A stretch of 51,848 bases of DNA, from assembly GCA_964440805.1 (NCBI GenBank), contig CAYTTR010000018.1, positions 1 through 51,848 of the forward strand. The letters run 5' to 3'. Source of the DNA: CAYTTR01 sp964440805. Lineage in GTDB: Bacteria > Acidobacteriota > Aminicenantia > Aminicenantales > Aminicenantaceae. The notes under the pieces are model-generated. The model saw only the letters and a list, made by a program, of their open reading frames with translations, searched no databases and was not told the origin of the DNA. The translations under genes were made by a program, and so were the position numbers. Positions 1 to 8,097 of the stretch are shown piece by piece (within the stretch, counting starts at the first letter, position 1; each line of letters begins with the position of its first letter).

Positions 1-117
1 ACGATATGTCTGTTTTTGTGTTCCCAATGTCCGTTTTTAAAAGTTACGTAACAGAGTAAGCAATTTGGCCTGCTCAGCACCAAGAAAAATCTTCCGGCCT
101 GCTCGTGGTCCGAAATT

Positions 118-136
118 GAAGACAACACTTGTCTTC
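118..136. promoter_or_regulatory. Perfect 8-bp palindrome upstream of a sigma54-like promoter
   Basis: GAAGACAA (118-125) and TTGTCTTC (129-136) are exact inverted repeats separated by 3 bases, followed by TTTT. The site lies about 40 bp upstream of the -24 element at 177. It could be an upstream binding site for an enhancer-binding protein, or a weak intrinsic terminator of a gene left of the window. The sequence alone does not decide between these. Confidence 0.45.
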
Positions 137-176
137 TTTTCGCTACACTTTCTCTGTAATATTACCCTGCATAATT

Positions 177-192
177 TGGCATAAAACTTGCA
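177..192 (+). promoter_or_regulatory. Candidate sigma54 (-24/-12) promoter
   Basis: TGGCATAAAACTTGCA matches the known sigma54 pattern TGGCAY-R-N4-TTGCA. The invariant GG (178-179) and GC (190-191) are separated by exactly 10 bases. Transcription would begin near 203-205 and run into the TPR lipoprotein gene at 260. A palindrome lies upstream at 118-136, as would be expected for an activator site. The match is read from the sequence; use of the promoter is inference. Confidence 0.6.
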
Positions 193-259
193 CAATATTT
201 CTTGCCTGTGATACCATTGACGCGCTGGTGGAAAGGGAGTATCTTAAGAAAAGAGACAA

Positions 260-637
260 ATGGATAAAAAAAGCATTTTTGTCATCTTGGCCTCATTGTT
301 TTTTATGGGGAGCTTTTCTTCAACCTCCTGCTCCCGCATGCAGACCCAGACACAGATAGGTTTTGGCATAACTGCCGCAGAAAACGAACTTTGGGACGAA
401 GCCATCTTCCGCTGGAAAAAAGCTCTTCTTGAGAATCCTTCCTCTGCTGCAGCCCACAACAATCTCGCCGTTGCCTACGAGAAAAGGGGGCTGTGGGAAG
501 AAGCAAAAAAAGAATACGAGTTAGCGTTACAACTTGATCCAAATAACGATTATATTCAGTCAAACTATAAGAAATTTAAACAAATTTATGTTTCAGAAGA
601 ATCAAATGAGAAAACTGAAGACAAAAAAAAGAGTTAG
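260..637 (+). CDS. Small TPR-repeat lipoprotein
   Basis: This is a 125-residue secreted protein. Residues 1-23 form a signal peptide ending before Cys24 (sequence SSTSC, a loose lipobox), so it is probably a lipoprotein. Residues about 38-105 form two tetratricopeptide-type helical hairpins (pattern A-x-N-x-L-W-x-E-A, then N-N-L-A-x-A-Y-E and LDPNN), which usually mediate protein-protein contacts. The C-terminal tail is very charged and lysine-rich. It is the first gene after the sigma54-like promoter, and its end overlaps the start of the next lipoprotein gene by 32 bases, so the two are probably cotranscribed. The partner is unknown. The TPR assignment is firm; the cellular role cannot be read. 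Confidence 0.75.
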   Translation: MDKKSIFVILASLFFMGSFSSTSCSRMQTQTQIGFGITAAENELWDEAIFRWKKALLENPSSAAAHNNLAVAYEKRGLWEEAKKEYELALQLDPNNDYIQSNYKKFKQIYVSEESNEKTEDKKKS

Positions 638-1277
638 CCCAGCTGTTCTTATAATACTATTGTTTTTCTCCTGCTGTTCAAGCTTCAATTACACTAAGCT
701 TCGCTTAGAAATCCCTACCGTTGCCCAAATCCCTCTCGATGAATTTGACCGCTTCGTCCTTGGCTCTTTCTTGGTCAAAAAACAAACCGAAGACATTGAT
801 CTGAATAAAGAAATCAGAGATTACCTTGCCTTTGAATTGGAGAAAGATACGCAAAAAGAGGTTTCCTTGATAGACCTCTCCTTGGAAAATGAAGAGCAAC
901 TAACGAAGGCAAGGTTCTGGCAACAAGCCTGGGAGGAAGACTCTCCTGCTCTTCTGATCACGGGAGTGGCGGAATATTCTGAAGAAGTCCGGAAAGCTCT
1001 CCTTCGCCAAGAAAAAAAACAGTTTGAAGACCCCTTCCCTTCAGAGCTCCAGCTCTCTGAAAGAAAGTTTTACACCTTAATCCTAGATCTTTACATCGTT
1101 GACGCTCGCACTGGAAAGATCGCCTTTCAAAAACAATTTAAACAAACTCAAGCTTACAAGAATCCCAACCAGACCGCCTATTTTGCCTTCTTCGACCTCA
1201 TCCAGAAAGTCAAAGAGACGCTGTTTCGCCAGCTCCTTGGAAGCGAGAAAACCCAAGAAAGATACTTAATCCGATAA
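606..1277 (+). CDS. Lipoprotein of unknown function
   Basis: This is a 223-residue protein. I chose the ATG at 606 because a basic n-region, a hydrophobic stretch and a lipobox (LFFSC) follow at once; an upstream in-frame ATG at 534 would put 24 extra polar residues before the signal. The mature part has alternating beta and helical segments and phrases such as ALLITGVAEY and LDLYIVDARTGKIAF. These resemble the general style of CsgG-like or other outer-membrane-associated lipoproteins, but I do not recognise a family. The start lies inside the end of the TPR gene and the next gene begins 11 bases after its stop, which suggests a three-gene secreted-protein operon. Function is unknown. Confidence 0.7.
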   Translation: MRKLKTKKRVSPAVLIILLFFSCCSSFNYTKLRLEIPTVAQIPLDEFDRFVLGSFLVKKQTEDIDLNKEIRDYLAFELEKDTQKEVSLIDLSLENEEQLTKARFWQQAWEEDSPALLITGVAEYSEEVRKALLRQEKKQFEDPFPSELQLSERKFYTLILDLYIVDARTGKIAFQKQFKQTQAYKNPNQTAYFAFFDLIQKVKETLFRQLLGSEKTQERYLIR

Positions 1278-1288
1278 AGGGGATTAAC

Positions 1289-4243
1289 ATGAATACCATT
1301 AAAAAAGTTTGGTCTATTTTTTTCCTGTGCCTTCTAATATCCACCGGCCTTCTCGCCCAGTTTATTTACTTTCCTTACTATGGGAAAAACAAAGTCCAGT
1401 ATGAAAAGTTTAGCTGGAGCTATTATCAAACAGACCATTTTGATATTCATTATTACATCGAAGATCTGGATAGGCTGAAAACAATTGCGGAGATCGCAGA
1501 AAGTGCCTACCGGAGAATAAGCCAGGAGATGAAACACGAGCTCTCCGCTTCAGTTCCTTTGATTTATTATTCAACTTTTACAGATTTTGAACAAACCAAT
1601 CTTTTCCAAATCTCTGAAGGGGTGCTGGGTGTAGCCGAGCCCGTGCTTTACAGGGTAGCTGTTCATGGAGACGTCGCCTTGGACGAATTAGCGGATCTTA
1701 TCGCACACGAGTTGACCCATATCTTCCAGTTCGATCTTCTATGGGGAAGCCCGGGTGGAGCCTTATACGCTGTTTCCGCACCTCCTCTTTGGGTTTTTGA
1801 GGGCTATGCCGAATATAACACCCAGAAGTGGTCTTCTTGGTCCGCCCTCATTGTTCGGGATGCTGTTCTTAACGACCGCATCCCTGGGCTAACCGAAACC
1901 GGAGAGCTTTATTCCCGGTATCCCCTTCCTCGTCAACCAGCCTATGACTTCGGTCATGCCATTTACGACTTTATTGAGGATAAATACGGTAAAAGCGGCA
2001 TAAGAGAGTTCTGGCAGTCAATGAAACACTCCCCTCTAATAGGAAAGGCTGATCCCATAAAACGGGCTTTTAACCTCACTACCAAGGAATTCAATTACGA
2101 ATTTAAAAAATATCTTCGGGAGCAAAATCAGGCTTTTCTCGCCAGAGAAAACCCGGAGAATTACAGCCTTCCTTTGGGCCCTGAATACCCCATGAATCCA
2201 TACTATTTTTCTTTCTCTCAGGCCCTCTCTCCCTCAGGGGATATAGTGGCTATCCTGACCTTCAACGTCAAGGATATGGACTTGGACATTCTTCTCGTCT
2301 CCACGAAGGATGGCGAAGTCATAAAAAATATCACTCGAGGGTATACCTGGAAATACGAAAACATTAAATATGAAATCGACCCCTCAAAGGGAAAAGATAT
2401 TGACTGGTCGCCAGAAGGAGATGAAATTGCATTTTTTGGCAGGACCGGACAGAAGCATGCCCTGTACACGGTGAATGCTTTGTCCGGCAAGACTACCAGG
2501 AAAATACCGATTCCTTACGATCAGCCAACCGCGCCCCGCTTTCATACTCAAGAAAACAGCCTGGTTTTTACTGCTTTCGATAAGGGGAAAAAGGACCTTT
2601 TTAAAATTGATCTGACTTCCCAGAAAATTATCAACCTAACCAATGACCACCTTTTTGAGAAAGCACCCGCTATTTCCCCTGACGGCAAACAGATAGTTTA
2701 TACTGTCCGGCTGGACACGGACGACAAATTGTTCCTTTCTCCTCTTTCCAACCTGAAAGAAAAGACCCAACTGACCTTCGGTAAAGGAAACACCATTACT
2801 CCGGAATTTTCTGCAGATGGCAAAAAAATCTACTTTGCCGGCGACGTGAAAGGAGCGTTCAATCTTTACTCGCTGGACCTGGAAACAGGGGAACTAATGC
2901 GCTATACAGACGTAAGAACAGGCAACTTCTTTCCTACCCCGCACCCCAGCTCGAAAAATAAGATTGTTTTTTCCGCCTTTAACAAAGGAGCTTTTCAGGT
3001 CTTCTCCTCTGAACCCGAGGGACAGATTGAGGAAAACATAACCTTTGCTAATAGAGAACAGGATTTTAAGTTTAGGCATTTTAATCCCTTGCTTTCCCTG
3101 GAGGTCAAAGAAGACGAAGTGAAGCCTTATAAAGGTATCGGCAAGCTCTACCTTGCTTCCAGGCCTCCTGTTGAGGCCATTGTCTCTACAGATGGCTCAA
3201 TCTATGGTGGCTCCGCCATTGCTTTCTCCGACCTTCTAGCAGACCATACTTTTTACTTAATGGCTTACCAGGTTCAAAGTTTCAGGTCCTACTATTTTGC
3301 CTACATTAACCAGAGAAATCGCCTGCAGTTCATGGCCAGCGCCTATAAATATACCCAGTATTACTACCCTGATTTCTATTATTATGATCCTTCTCTTTAT
3401 AATTTACTCTCTTACCGGGATGCAATTGCTACCAGAGATATTTCCGGGGCCTCTGTGTCCGCCTATTACCCCTTTAATAAATTTTACCGGGCAGAGGCTT
3501 CTCTGGGTTATGCCCATTATGAAGAAGATTTCTACGATCCTTATTTAGCCAGCTATCTTTATCTCTACAACCGCAACTATGGCTATTTCTGGAACGGAAA
3601 TTTCCTCTCTGCTTCTTTTTCCCTGGTCGGAGAAACAACCCGCTTTAAGTATTACGGCCCTGTTACCGGCTATACATTTAAAATCAGTTTATCTCAATCC
3701 CTTCCTCTATCGGAGAGCTTTTTTCAGAACACTACTGCCCATCTGGATGCCCGTAAATATTTCTATTTAGGCTCGGACTCCCTGTTTGCCTTCCGTTTCT
3801 ATGGCTTTGCCAGCCGCGGTGAAGATCCTTTTGTTTATTATTTCGGAGGAAATAACCAGGTCCGCTCTTCCTACTACTACAATATAATAGGTACTGAGGG
3901 GTGGTACTCAAACCTTGAATTCCGTTTCCCCCTGATAAATTCTGCTGTTACTCTCATTGGACAAATAGGGCCTGTCAGGGGAACCCTTTTCTTTGATATG
4001 GCTCGTTCAAAAATTAAAGGAAATCCGGCTAAATTCTACCGGTACACCGGCGATCCAACAAATCCTTTAGTTGAGTTTGATGCTCTTGGCTCATACGGAT
4101 TCGGCTTCGAATTTTTCATTCTCGGCTTGCCCATTCACCTGGACTTTGTTAAAAGACTGGAATTTCCTAAATTCACCAACCCATTTAATTTTGATGTGGT
4201 AGGAGACTGGCAAACTAAATTCTGGATTGGATTTGACTTTTAA
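1289..4243 (+). CDS. Outer-membrane metallopeptidase-like protein: MA peptidase, TolB-like propeller and beta-barrel
   Basis: This is a 984-residue protein with a signal peptide (1-23). Residues about 45-290 look like a peptidase MA (gluzincin) domain: the zinc motif HELTH is at 140-144 and EGYAEY at 171-176 can supply the third ligand. Residues about 300-610 contain repeated motifs such as SPDGKQI and SADGKKIYF, typical of TolB/WD40-like propeller blades. Residues about 640-984 are rich in alternating Tyr/Phe strands and end in Phe, the usual signal for insertion by the BAM machinery, so this is probably a beta-barrel. The protein would then be a barrel-anchored protease or binding protein. 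An AAGGGG ribosome site lies 6 bases upstream. Domains are read from motifs; the substrate is unknown. Confidence 0.8.
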   Translation: MNTIKKVWSIFFLCLLISTGLLAQFIYFPYYGKNKVQYEKFSWSYYQTDHFDIHYYIEDLDRLKTIAEIAESAYRRISQEMKHELSASVPLIYYSTFTDFEQTNLFQISEGVLGVAEPVLYRVAVHGDVALDELADLIAHELTHIFQFDLLWGSPGGALYAVSAPPLWVFEGYAEYNTQKWSSWSALIVRDAVLNDRIPGLTETGELYSRYPLPRQPAYDFGHAIYDFIEDKYGKSGIREFWQSMKHSPLIGKADPIKRAFNLTTKEFNYEFKKYLREQNQAFLARENPENYSLPLGPEYPMNPYYFSFSQALSPSGDIVAILTFNVKDMDLDILLVSTKDGEVIKNITRGYTWKYENIKYEIDPSKGKDIDWSPEGDEIAFFGRTGQKHALYTVNALSGKTTRKIPIPYDQPTAPRFHTQENSLVFTAFDKGKKDLFKIDLTSQKIINLTNDHLFEKAPAISPDGKQIVYTVRLDTDDKLFLSPLSNLKEKTQLTFGKGNTITPEFSADGKKIYFAGDVKGAFNLYSLDLETGELMRYTDVRTGNFFPTPHPSSKNKIVFSAFNKGAFQVFSSEPEGQIEENITFANREQDFKFRHFNPLLSLEVKEDEVKPYKGIGKLYLASRPPVEAIVSTDGSIYGGSAIAFSDLLADHTFYLMAYQVQSFRSYYFAYINQRNRLQFMASAYKYTQYYYPDFYYYDPSLYNLLSYRDAIATRDISGASVSAYYPFNKFYRAEASLGYAHYEEDFYDPYLASYLYLYNRNYGYFWNGNFLSASFSLVGETTRFKYYGPVTGYTFKISLSQSLPLSESFFQNTTAHLDARKYFYLGSDSLFAFRFYGFASRGEDPFVYYFGGNNQVRSSYYYNIIGTEGWYSNLEFRFPLINSAVTLIGQIGPVRGTLFFDMARSKIKGNPAKFYRYTGDPTNPLVEFDALGSYGFGFEFFILGLPIHLDFVKRLEFPKFTNPFNFDVVGDWQTKFWIGFDF

Positions 4244-4262
4244 AATTTATTAGAAAAATTCC

Positions 4263-4291
4263 TTGAAATACTGAAACAAGAGTGCTATCAT
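4263..4291 (+). promoter_or_regulatory. Sigma70-type promoter of dnaA
   Basis: TTGAAA (4263-4268) and TATCAT (4286-4291) are separated by 17 bases, a near-consensus housekeeping promoter. It would start transcription near 4298, leaving a leader of about 87 bases that contains the DnaA-box-like cluster. Confidence 0.55.
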
Positions 4292-4333
4292 ACCCGCGTC
4301 TTAGCGTCTTCATCCAGCAAAAACATGATGACC

Positions 4334-4365
4334 TTTTCCACACCTGTGGAAATTTCTGTGGAAAA
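4334..4365. promoter_or_regulatory. Cluster of three DnaA-box-like sites
   Basis: TTTTCCACA (4334-4342) on the plus strand, and ATTTCCACA and TTTTCCACA on the minus strand (4345-4353 and 4357-4365), are close to the DnaA box TTATCCACA. They lie between the dnaA promoter and its start codon. They fit either DnaA autoregulation or part of the replication origin. Confidence 0.65.
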
Positions 4366-4384
4366 CTAAGGATGGTTCAGGGAA

Positions 4385-5710
4385 ATGCAAGATGAAATGA
4401 ATCCATGGAGCCAAATCCAGCGGCTGCTACGAAAGAAACTTGACGAAAACAGTTATGAAACCTGGTTTGAGCCAACCGCCTTTATCGGACAGGAATCAAA
4501 TATTATCTATATCAAGGTTCCTAATACATATTTCAAAGATTGGTTGTCTTTTCATTATGCCGGAATGATCAATCAATGTTCCAAGGAAATTTTCGATAAA
4601 CTTTTTGAACTCCGTTACATTATTGAAGACAACGCGTCAGCATTCATGCGAGGGTCTCCTCACGAAAGAAGAGCGAAACATGGAAGCCTCTTGAATCCCA
4701 ATTTAAATCCAAACTATACATTTGAAAATTTTGTGGTGGGATCATGCAACCAGTTTGCCCATGCCGCCTCCCATGCTGTGGCCCAGAATCCAGGCAGAAC
4801 TTACAATCCCCTATATATTTATGGCGGAGCAGGTTTGGGAAAAACACATTTGATGAATGCTATTGGTCATTATTCATTAGTCAGTAACCGCAGATTAAAA
4901 ACTCTTTATGTAACTACCGAAAAATACATGAATGATCTTATTAATCATCTTCAGTACGGAAAAATTCTTGATTTCCGTAATAAATACAGAAGTGTTGATC
5001 TACTCCTTATTGATGACATTCACTATCTAAGTGGAAAAGAAAGAACTAAAGAAGAATTTTTTCATACTTTTAACCACCTTTATGAGAGCCAAAAACAGAT
5101 TGTCCTTACCAGTGATTGCCCACCAAAAGAAATCCCTAACCTCGAAGAAAGATTCTGCTCTCGTTTTGAATGGGGTTTAATCACAGATCTGAAGCCGCCT
5201 GACCTGGAAACAAGAATTGCTATTTTAAAAAAGAAAGCAGAAATAGAAGGAGTTATCCTTCCAGAAAGCGTGGCTCTCTTTATTGCTGACAAAGTTCAGT
5301 CCAATATTAGAGAGCTTGAAGGTTATCTTCGGCGAGTCATTGCCTATGCTTCTTTGAAAGGAGAAGAAATTGACCTTGACCTAACAAAAGAAGCTTTAAA
5401 GACTCTAATTGAGTCAGCTGTCCATGCCATTAATGTAGAAAAAATACAGAAAATAGTCTGTCATAAATATAAAATCAAAATCATCCAGATAAAATCCAAG
5501 AACAATTCTCCTAAAATAGCTTTTCCCCGCCAGGTAGCCATGTTTTTAGCTAAGAAATTAACATCCACCTCCTTACCGGAAATCGGTAGGAAATTCGGTG
5601 GAAAACATCATACAACCGTTATTCACAGTATTAAAAAAATCGAGAAATTATACGATGAAGATCCAGAATTCAACAAGGAAATCAACACTTTAATCAGCTA
5701 TATCCGCTAG
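4385..5710 (+). CDS. dnaA: Chromosomal replication initiator DnaA
   Basis: DnaA is the AAA+ ATPase that binds boxes at the origin and opens the duplex. The 441-residue length is typical. Domain I (1-90) has the usual W-x-x-I-x-x-x-L and Y-x-T-W-F pattern. The Walker A motif is GGAGLGKTH (about 149-157) and Walker B is LLIDDIHYL. The C-terminal domain IV carries the box-binding signature in the form FGGKHHTTVIHS. The common bacterial form is G-R-D-H-T-T-V, so Lys and His stand where Arg and Asp are usual. The gene lies just upstream of dnaN, the classic order near an origin, and has DnaA-box-like sites in its leader. Identification is certain. Confidence 0.98.
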   Translation: MQDEMNPWSQIQRLLRKKLDENSYETWFEPTAFIGQESNIIYIKVPNTYFKDWLSFHYAGMINQCSKEIFDKLFELRYIIEDNASAFMRGSPHERRAKHGSLLNPNLNPNYTFENFVVGSCNQFAHAASHAVAQNPGRTYNPLYIYGGAGLGKTHLMNAIGHYSLVSNRRLKTLYVTTEKYMNDLINHLQYGKILDFRNKYRSVDLLLIDDIHYLSGKERTKEEFFHTFNHLYESQKQIVLTSDCPPKEIPNLEERFCSRFEWGLITDLKPPDLETRIAILKKKAEIEGVILPESVALFIADKVQSNIRELEGYLRRVIAYASLKGEEIDLDLTKEALKTLIESAVHAINVEKIQKIVCHKYKIKIIQIKSKNNSPKIAFPRQVAMFLAKKLTSTSLPEIGRKFGGKHHTTVIHSIKKIEKLYDEDPEFNKEINTLISYIR

Positions 5711-5732
5711 ATAATCTTGAGCTTAATAAAAC

Positions 5733-5805
5733 TTATCACATTTTCCATTGATTTATTTATTATTATTATTTAATCTAAGTTTAAATAAGAAGAATAAAAA
5801 AAGAA
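5733..5805. other. AT-rich dnaA-dnaN spacer, candidate duplex-unwinding element
   Basis: The 104-base gap holds two imperfect DnaA-box-like strings (TTATCACAT at 5733 and TTTTCCATT at 5741). They are followed by a very AT-rich run from 5751 with repeated TTA/TAT triplets, which on the minus strand reads as repeated TAA/ATA. Such spaced triplets next to a box resemble an unwinding element with DnaA-trio-like repeats. Origin activity is inferred from this and from the dnaA-dnaN context. Confidence 0.4.
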
Positions 5806-5814
5806 GGTGAAAAA

Positions 5815-6915
5815 ATGAAGTTCAATATTAGAAAAGAAAATATTTTAAGAGAACTTCAAATGCTTCAGGGGATTGTGGAAAAAAGAAATACCATGCCTAT
5901 CCTGGCAAATATTCTCATAAAGGCTGAAGGAAACCAACTGGAAATTACTGGAACAGATTTGGAAGTAGGTTTAATAACAAGATTTCCAGCCAGGATTGAA
6001 GACCAAGGCGCAATTACTGTTTCTGGAAAGAAAACCTTTGAAATCGTCAGATCTCTCAGGGAAGATCAGGAAATTACTTTCGAGGTCATTGATGATTCTA
6101 TGACGAAAATTACTTCTGGAGCCAGTGAATTCAAAGTTCTCTGTTTACCGGAAGAGGATTATCCTCAAGTTCCCCCGCCCAAGTTTGAAAAAAATATTCA
6201 GCTTCCATTGGAATCCTTTAAAGCCATGATAGAAAGAGTTTACTATGCTATTACCCAGGAGCAACGGTATTACCTGAATGGAGCTCTTCTGCTCTTAAGA
6301 GATAATAAACTGGAATTAATCAGTACCGATGGCCATCGGCTTTCCTATACACAATTAAAAATTAACAATATGAAGGTAGAAAATGAAATTAGGGGTATCG
6401 TTTCTAAGAAGACGCTGAATGAGCTACGACATTTTGATGATGACTTCGTTGAATTTGATCTTGATGAAAACAATCTTTATTTTAGAGTGGAAAATAGAAT
6501 TCTTATTTCTAGAATTATTGAAGGCAAATTTCCCAATTTTGAAGCGGTTATACCGAGGGAAAACAAAAACATTCTTTCCGTTCCAACAGAAGAATTGGCA
6601 GAAGCTATAAGAAGAGTTTCCTTGCTTTCTACAGAAAGGTCAAAAGGGATAAAGTTTTTTATTAAAGAAGCTCAATTAGGACTTTTTTCATCAAATCCAG
6701 AGATGGGGGAAGCGAAGGACCAGCTTGAAGCTGAGTACAATGGAGGTGAATGTGAGGTTGGTTTCAACTCTCAATACCTTCTGGATTTTCTAGGAACAGT
6801 CAAATCAGAGAAGGTACGGTTTGAACTAAAAGATGATAATAATGCCGTGTTAATAAAACCAGAGGCAGCAGATGAAATTGAATATCTTTATGTGTTAATG
6901 CCTATGAAAATCTGA
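5815..6915 (+). CDS. dnaN: DNA polymerase III sliding clamp, beta subunit
   Basis: The beta clamp is a ring-shaped dimer that tethers the replicative polymerase to DNA. The 366-residue protein has the expected three repeated clamp domains. The N-terminus begins MKFNIRKENIL and continues with the typical KRNTMPILANILI stretch. Domain 2 holds the STDGHRLSYT motif and the C-terminus ends in YLYVLMPMKI, matching the usual V-x-P-M-R-L clamp end. A strong ribosome site (AGAAGGTG) precedes the ATG. The gene follows dnaA, while dnaE lies 25 kb away. The assignment is certain. Confidence 0.97.
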   Translation: MKFNIRKENILRELQMLQGIVEKRNTMPILANILIKAEGNQLEITGTDLEVGLITRFPARIEDQGAITVSGKKTFEIVRSLREDQEITFEVIDDSMTKITSGASEFKVLCLPEEDYPQVPPPKFEKNIQLPLESFKAMIERVYYAITQEQRYYLNGALLLLRDNKLELISTDGHRLSYTQLKINNMKVENEIRGIVSKKTLNELRHFDDDFVEFDLDENNLYFRVENRILISRIIEGKFPNFEAVIPRENKNILSVPTEELAEAIRRVSLLSTERSKGIKFFIKEAQLGLFSSNPEMGEAKDQLEAEYNGGECEVGFNSQYLLDFLGTVKSEKVRFELKDDNNAVLIKPEAADEIEYLYVLMPMKI

Positions 6916-6932
6916 TTCATTAAGTCTTATAA

Positions 6933-7664
6933 TTAACCAATAACGGCGTCAACTACCGAGTTTCCCTTTAACTCAACCAGAAATCTATTGGGGGCACAGA
7001 TTATTCGTTCGCCGGATATTTTAACAGGGGGGGTATGCAGGCAGATTTCTTTCTGGCAACAGGATTCCACAATTTTAACTTGATGATTTTTTACCTGGAG
7101 GACGAGGCGGCCCTGGCTTACTTTGTAGGAGCGGTGAATAGATTTATCCAGAGCAAAACTGTCTACTGGACGGCCTTCTATCCATACCCGGGCCCATTGT
7201 CCGGGGTTAGACATAAATGGTTTTCCTTTGATCGTAATTACTGTTAATTCAGAGGAAAGAGAATCAGAAACAGACATTTGTTGCCATAATGAATAGAGTT
7301 TTGCAGAACGAATATCTCTGACTTGCCCGCCCTGGACAAAGGTGAAGGAGGAGGTTTTCTTTTCATTAAGAAGCCGGTAGGAAAAAAGAAGGTCTGCCCG
7401 GGGGGAGGGAGGCGAAGGCCACCCTTGTCGGAGAAGGGCGTGGGAAATTTCTTTTTCCCGGGGATGGAATGAAGGAAAAGATAAAGATTGAGAAGAGAAG
7501 ATGTTTTTCTTTTTAATTTCTTCCAGGATGGTTGGTAAATAACTTTCGGGACGACTGGAGATTAAATAAAGCTCTGCCTTACTCTCCCTTGGTTCTGCCT
7601 TCAGTATTAGGGGAGAGAATAAGGTTGTAGAAAAAATGGTCTTAATAAAATGCCGTCTATCCAT
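6933..7664 (-). CDS. Tat-exported NusG domain II protein of the Rnf cluster
   Basis: This is a 243-residue protein with a twin-arginine signal (MDRRHFIKTIF). The C-terminal part (about 150-243) matches the NusG domain II family: a small beta domain with Cys-rich text C-C-Q-K-E-I-C-L-H and the ending I-I-C-A-P-N-R-F-L-V-E-L. Members of this family often sit beside rnf or FMN-binding protein genes and are thought to act outside the membrane in flavin or redox-complex maturation, although their exact role is not established. The middle region (about 25-130) is not recognised. It is the last gene of the rnf operon and overlaps rseC by 8 bases. The family call is good; function is inferred from context. 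Confidence 0.75.
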   Translation of the reverse strand: MDRRHFIKTIFSTTLFSPLILKAEPRESKAELYLISSRPESYLPTILEEIKKKNIFSSQSLSFPSFHPREKEISHALLRQGWPSPPSPRADLLFSYRLLNEKKTSSFTFVQGGQVRDIRSAKLYSLWQQMSVSDSLSSELTVITIKGKPFMSNPGQWARVWIEGRPVDSFALDKSIHRSYKVSQGRLVLQVKNHQVKIVESCCQKEICLHTPPVKISGERIICAPNRFLVELKGNSVVDAVIG

Positions 7665-8097
7665 GAGAAGCTCCTTTGCTTGATATGTCTATGATCACCG
7701 GGAAAAGATCCCGGTTTTTTTTTCTAAATCTGTGACCAAACCACAATCCAGAAGCGGCAAGGAAGAAGCAGAGGCCGGCCAAACTGATTCCTGAAGGAGG
7801 GATAGAAAAGATATGCCCCACTAAATAACCCACCCCAGCGCCAGCCACTGAGGCAAGCAGAAGACCGCCAAAAAGAGAGATTATAGCCTTGTTATAACTC
7901 TGATCAGGAATTTCAAGAAGCACCTTATCTCCAGGGACAGCCTGGACAGGATTGCGGGCCATAAGAATTCCCTGGTCTTTTTCTTTGCCGCCACAAAGGT
8001 TCCGAGCGGAACAGCCCTGGCAGGAGGAGACCAAACAACTAACAGCTACCTTGGCCAGGTCGCCGGATGAGCTTACAACCAAACCCTTATCCTTCAT
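7657..8097 (-). CDS. rseC: RseC/MucC-family membrane protein of the Rnf operon
   Basis: This is a 146-residue protein of the SoxR-reducing system RseC family. The N-terminus has the Cys pattern C-x7-C-x2-C-x4-C (residues about 20-35, sequence SCQGCSARNLC), followed by a small beta domain with the usual VPGDKVLLEIP phrase. Two hydrophobic helices follow (about 72-95 and 102-120) and then a basic tail. In proteobacteria RseC works with Rnf-like complexes in redox sensing; here it lies between rnfB and the NusG-II gene with overlaps on both sides, so it is part of the operon. It probably binds or senses redox state at the membrane. The family is clear; the local role is inferred. Confidence 0.85.
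   Translation of the reverse strand: MKDKGLVVSSSGDLAKVAVSCLVSSCQGCSARNLCGGKEKDQGILMARNPVQAVPGDKVLLEIPDQSYNKAIISLFGGLLLASVAGAGVGYLVGHIFSIPPSGISLAGLCFFLAASGLWFGHRFRKKNRDLFPVIIDISSKGASHG

Noticed and set aside
534..605. Extended N-terminus for the second lipoprotein
   Set aside because: It would place a polar stretch before the signal peptide and lies within the TPR gene; the ATG at 606 gives a proper lipoprotein signal.
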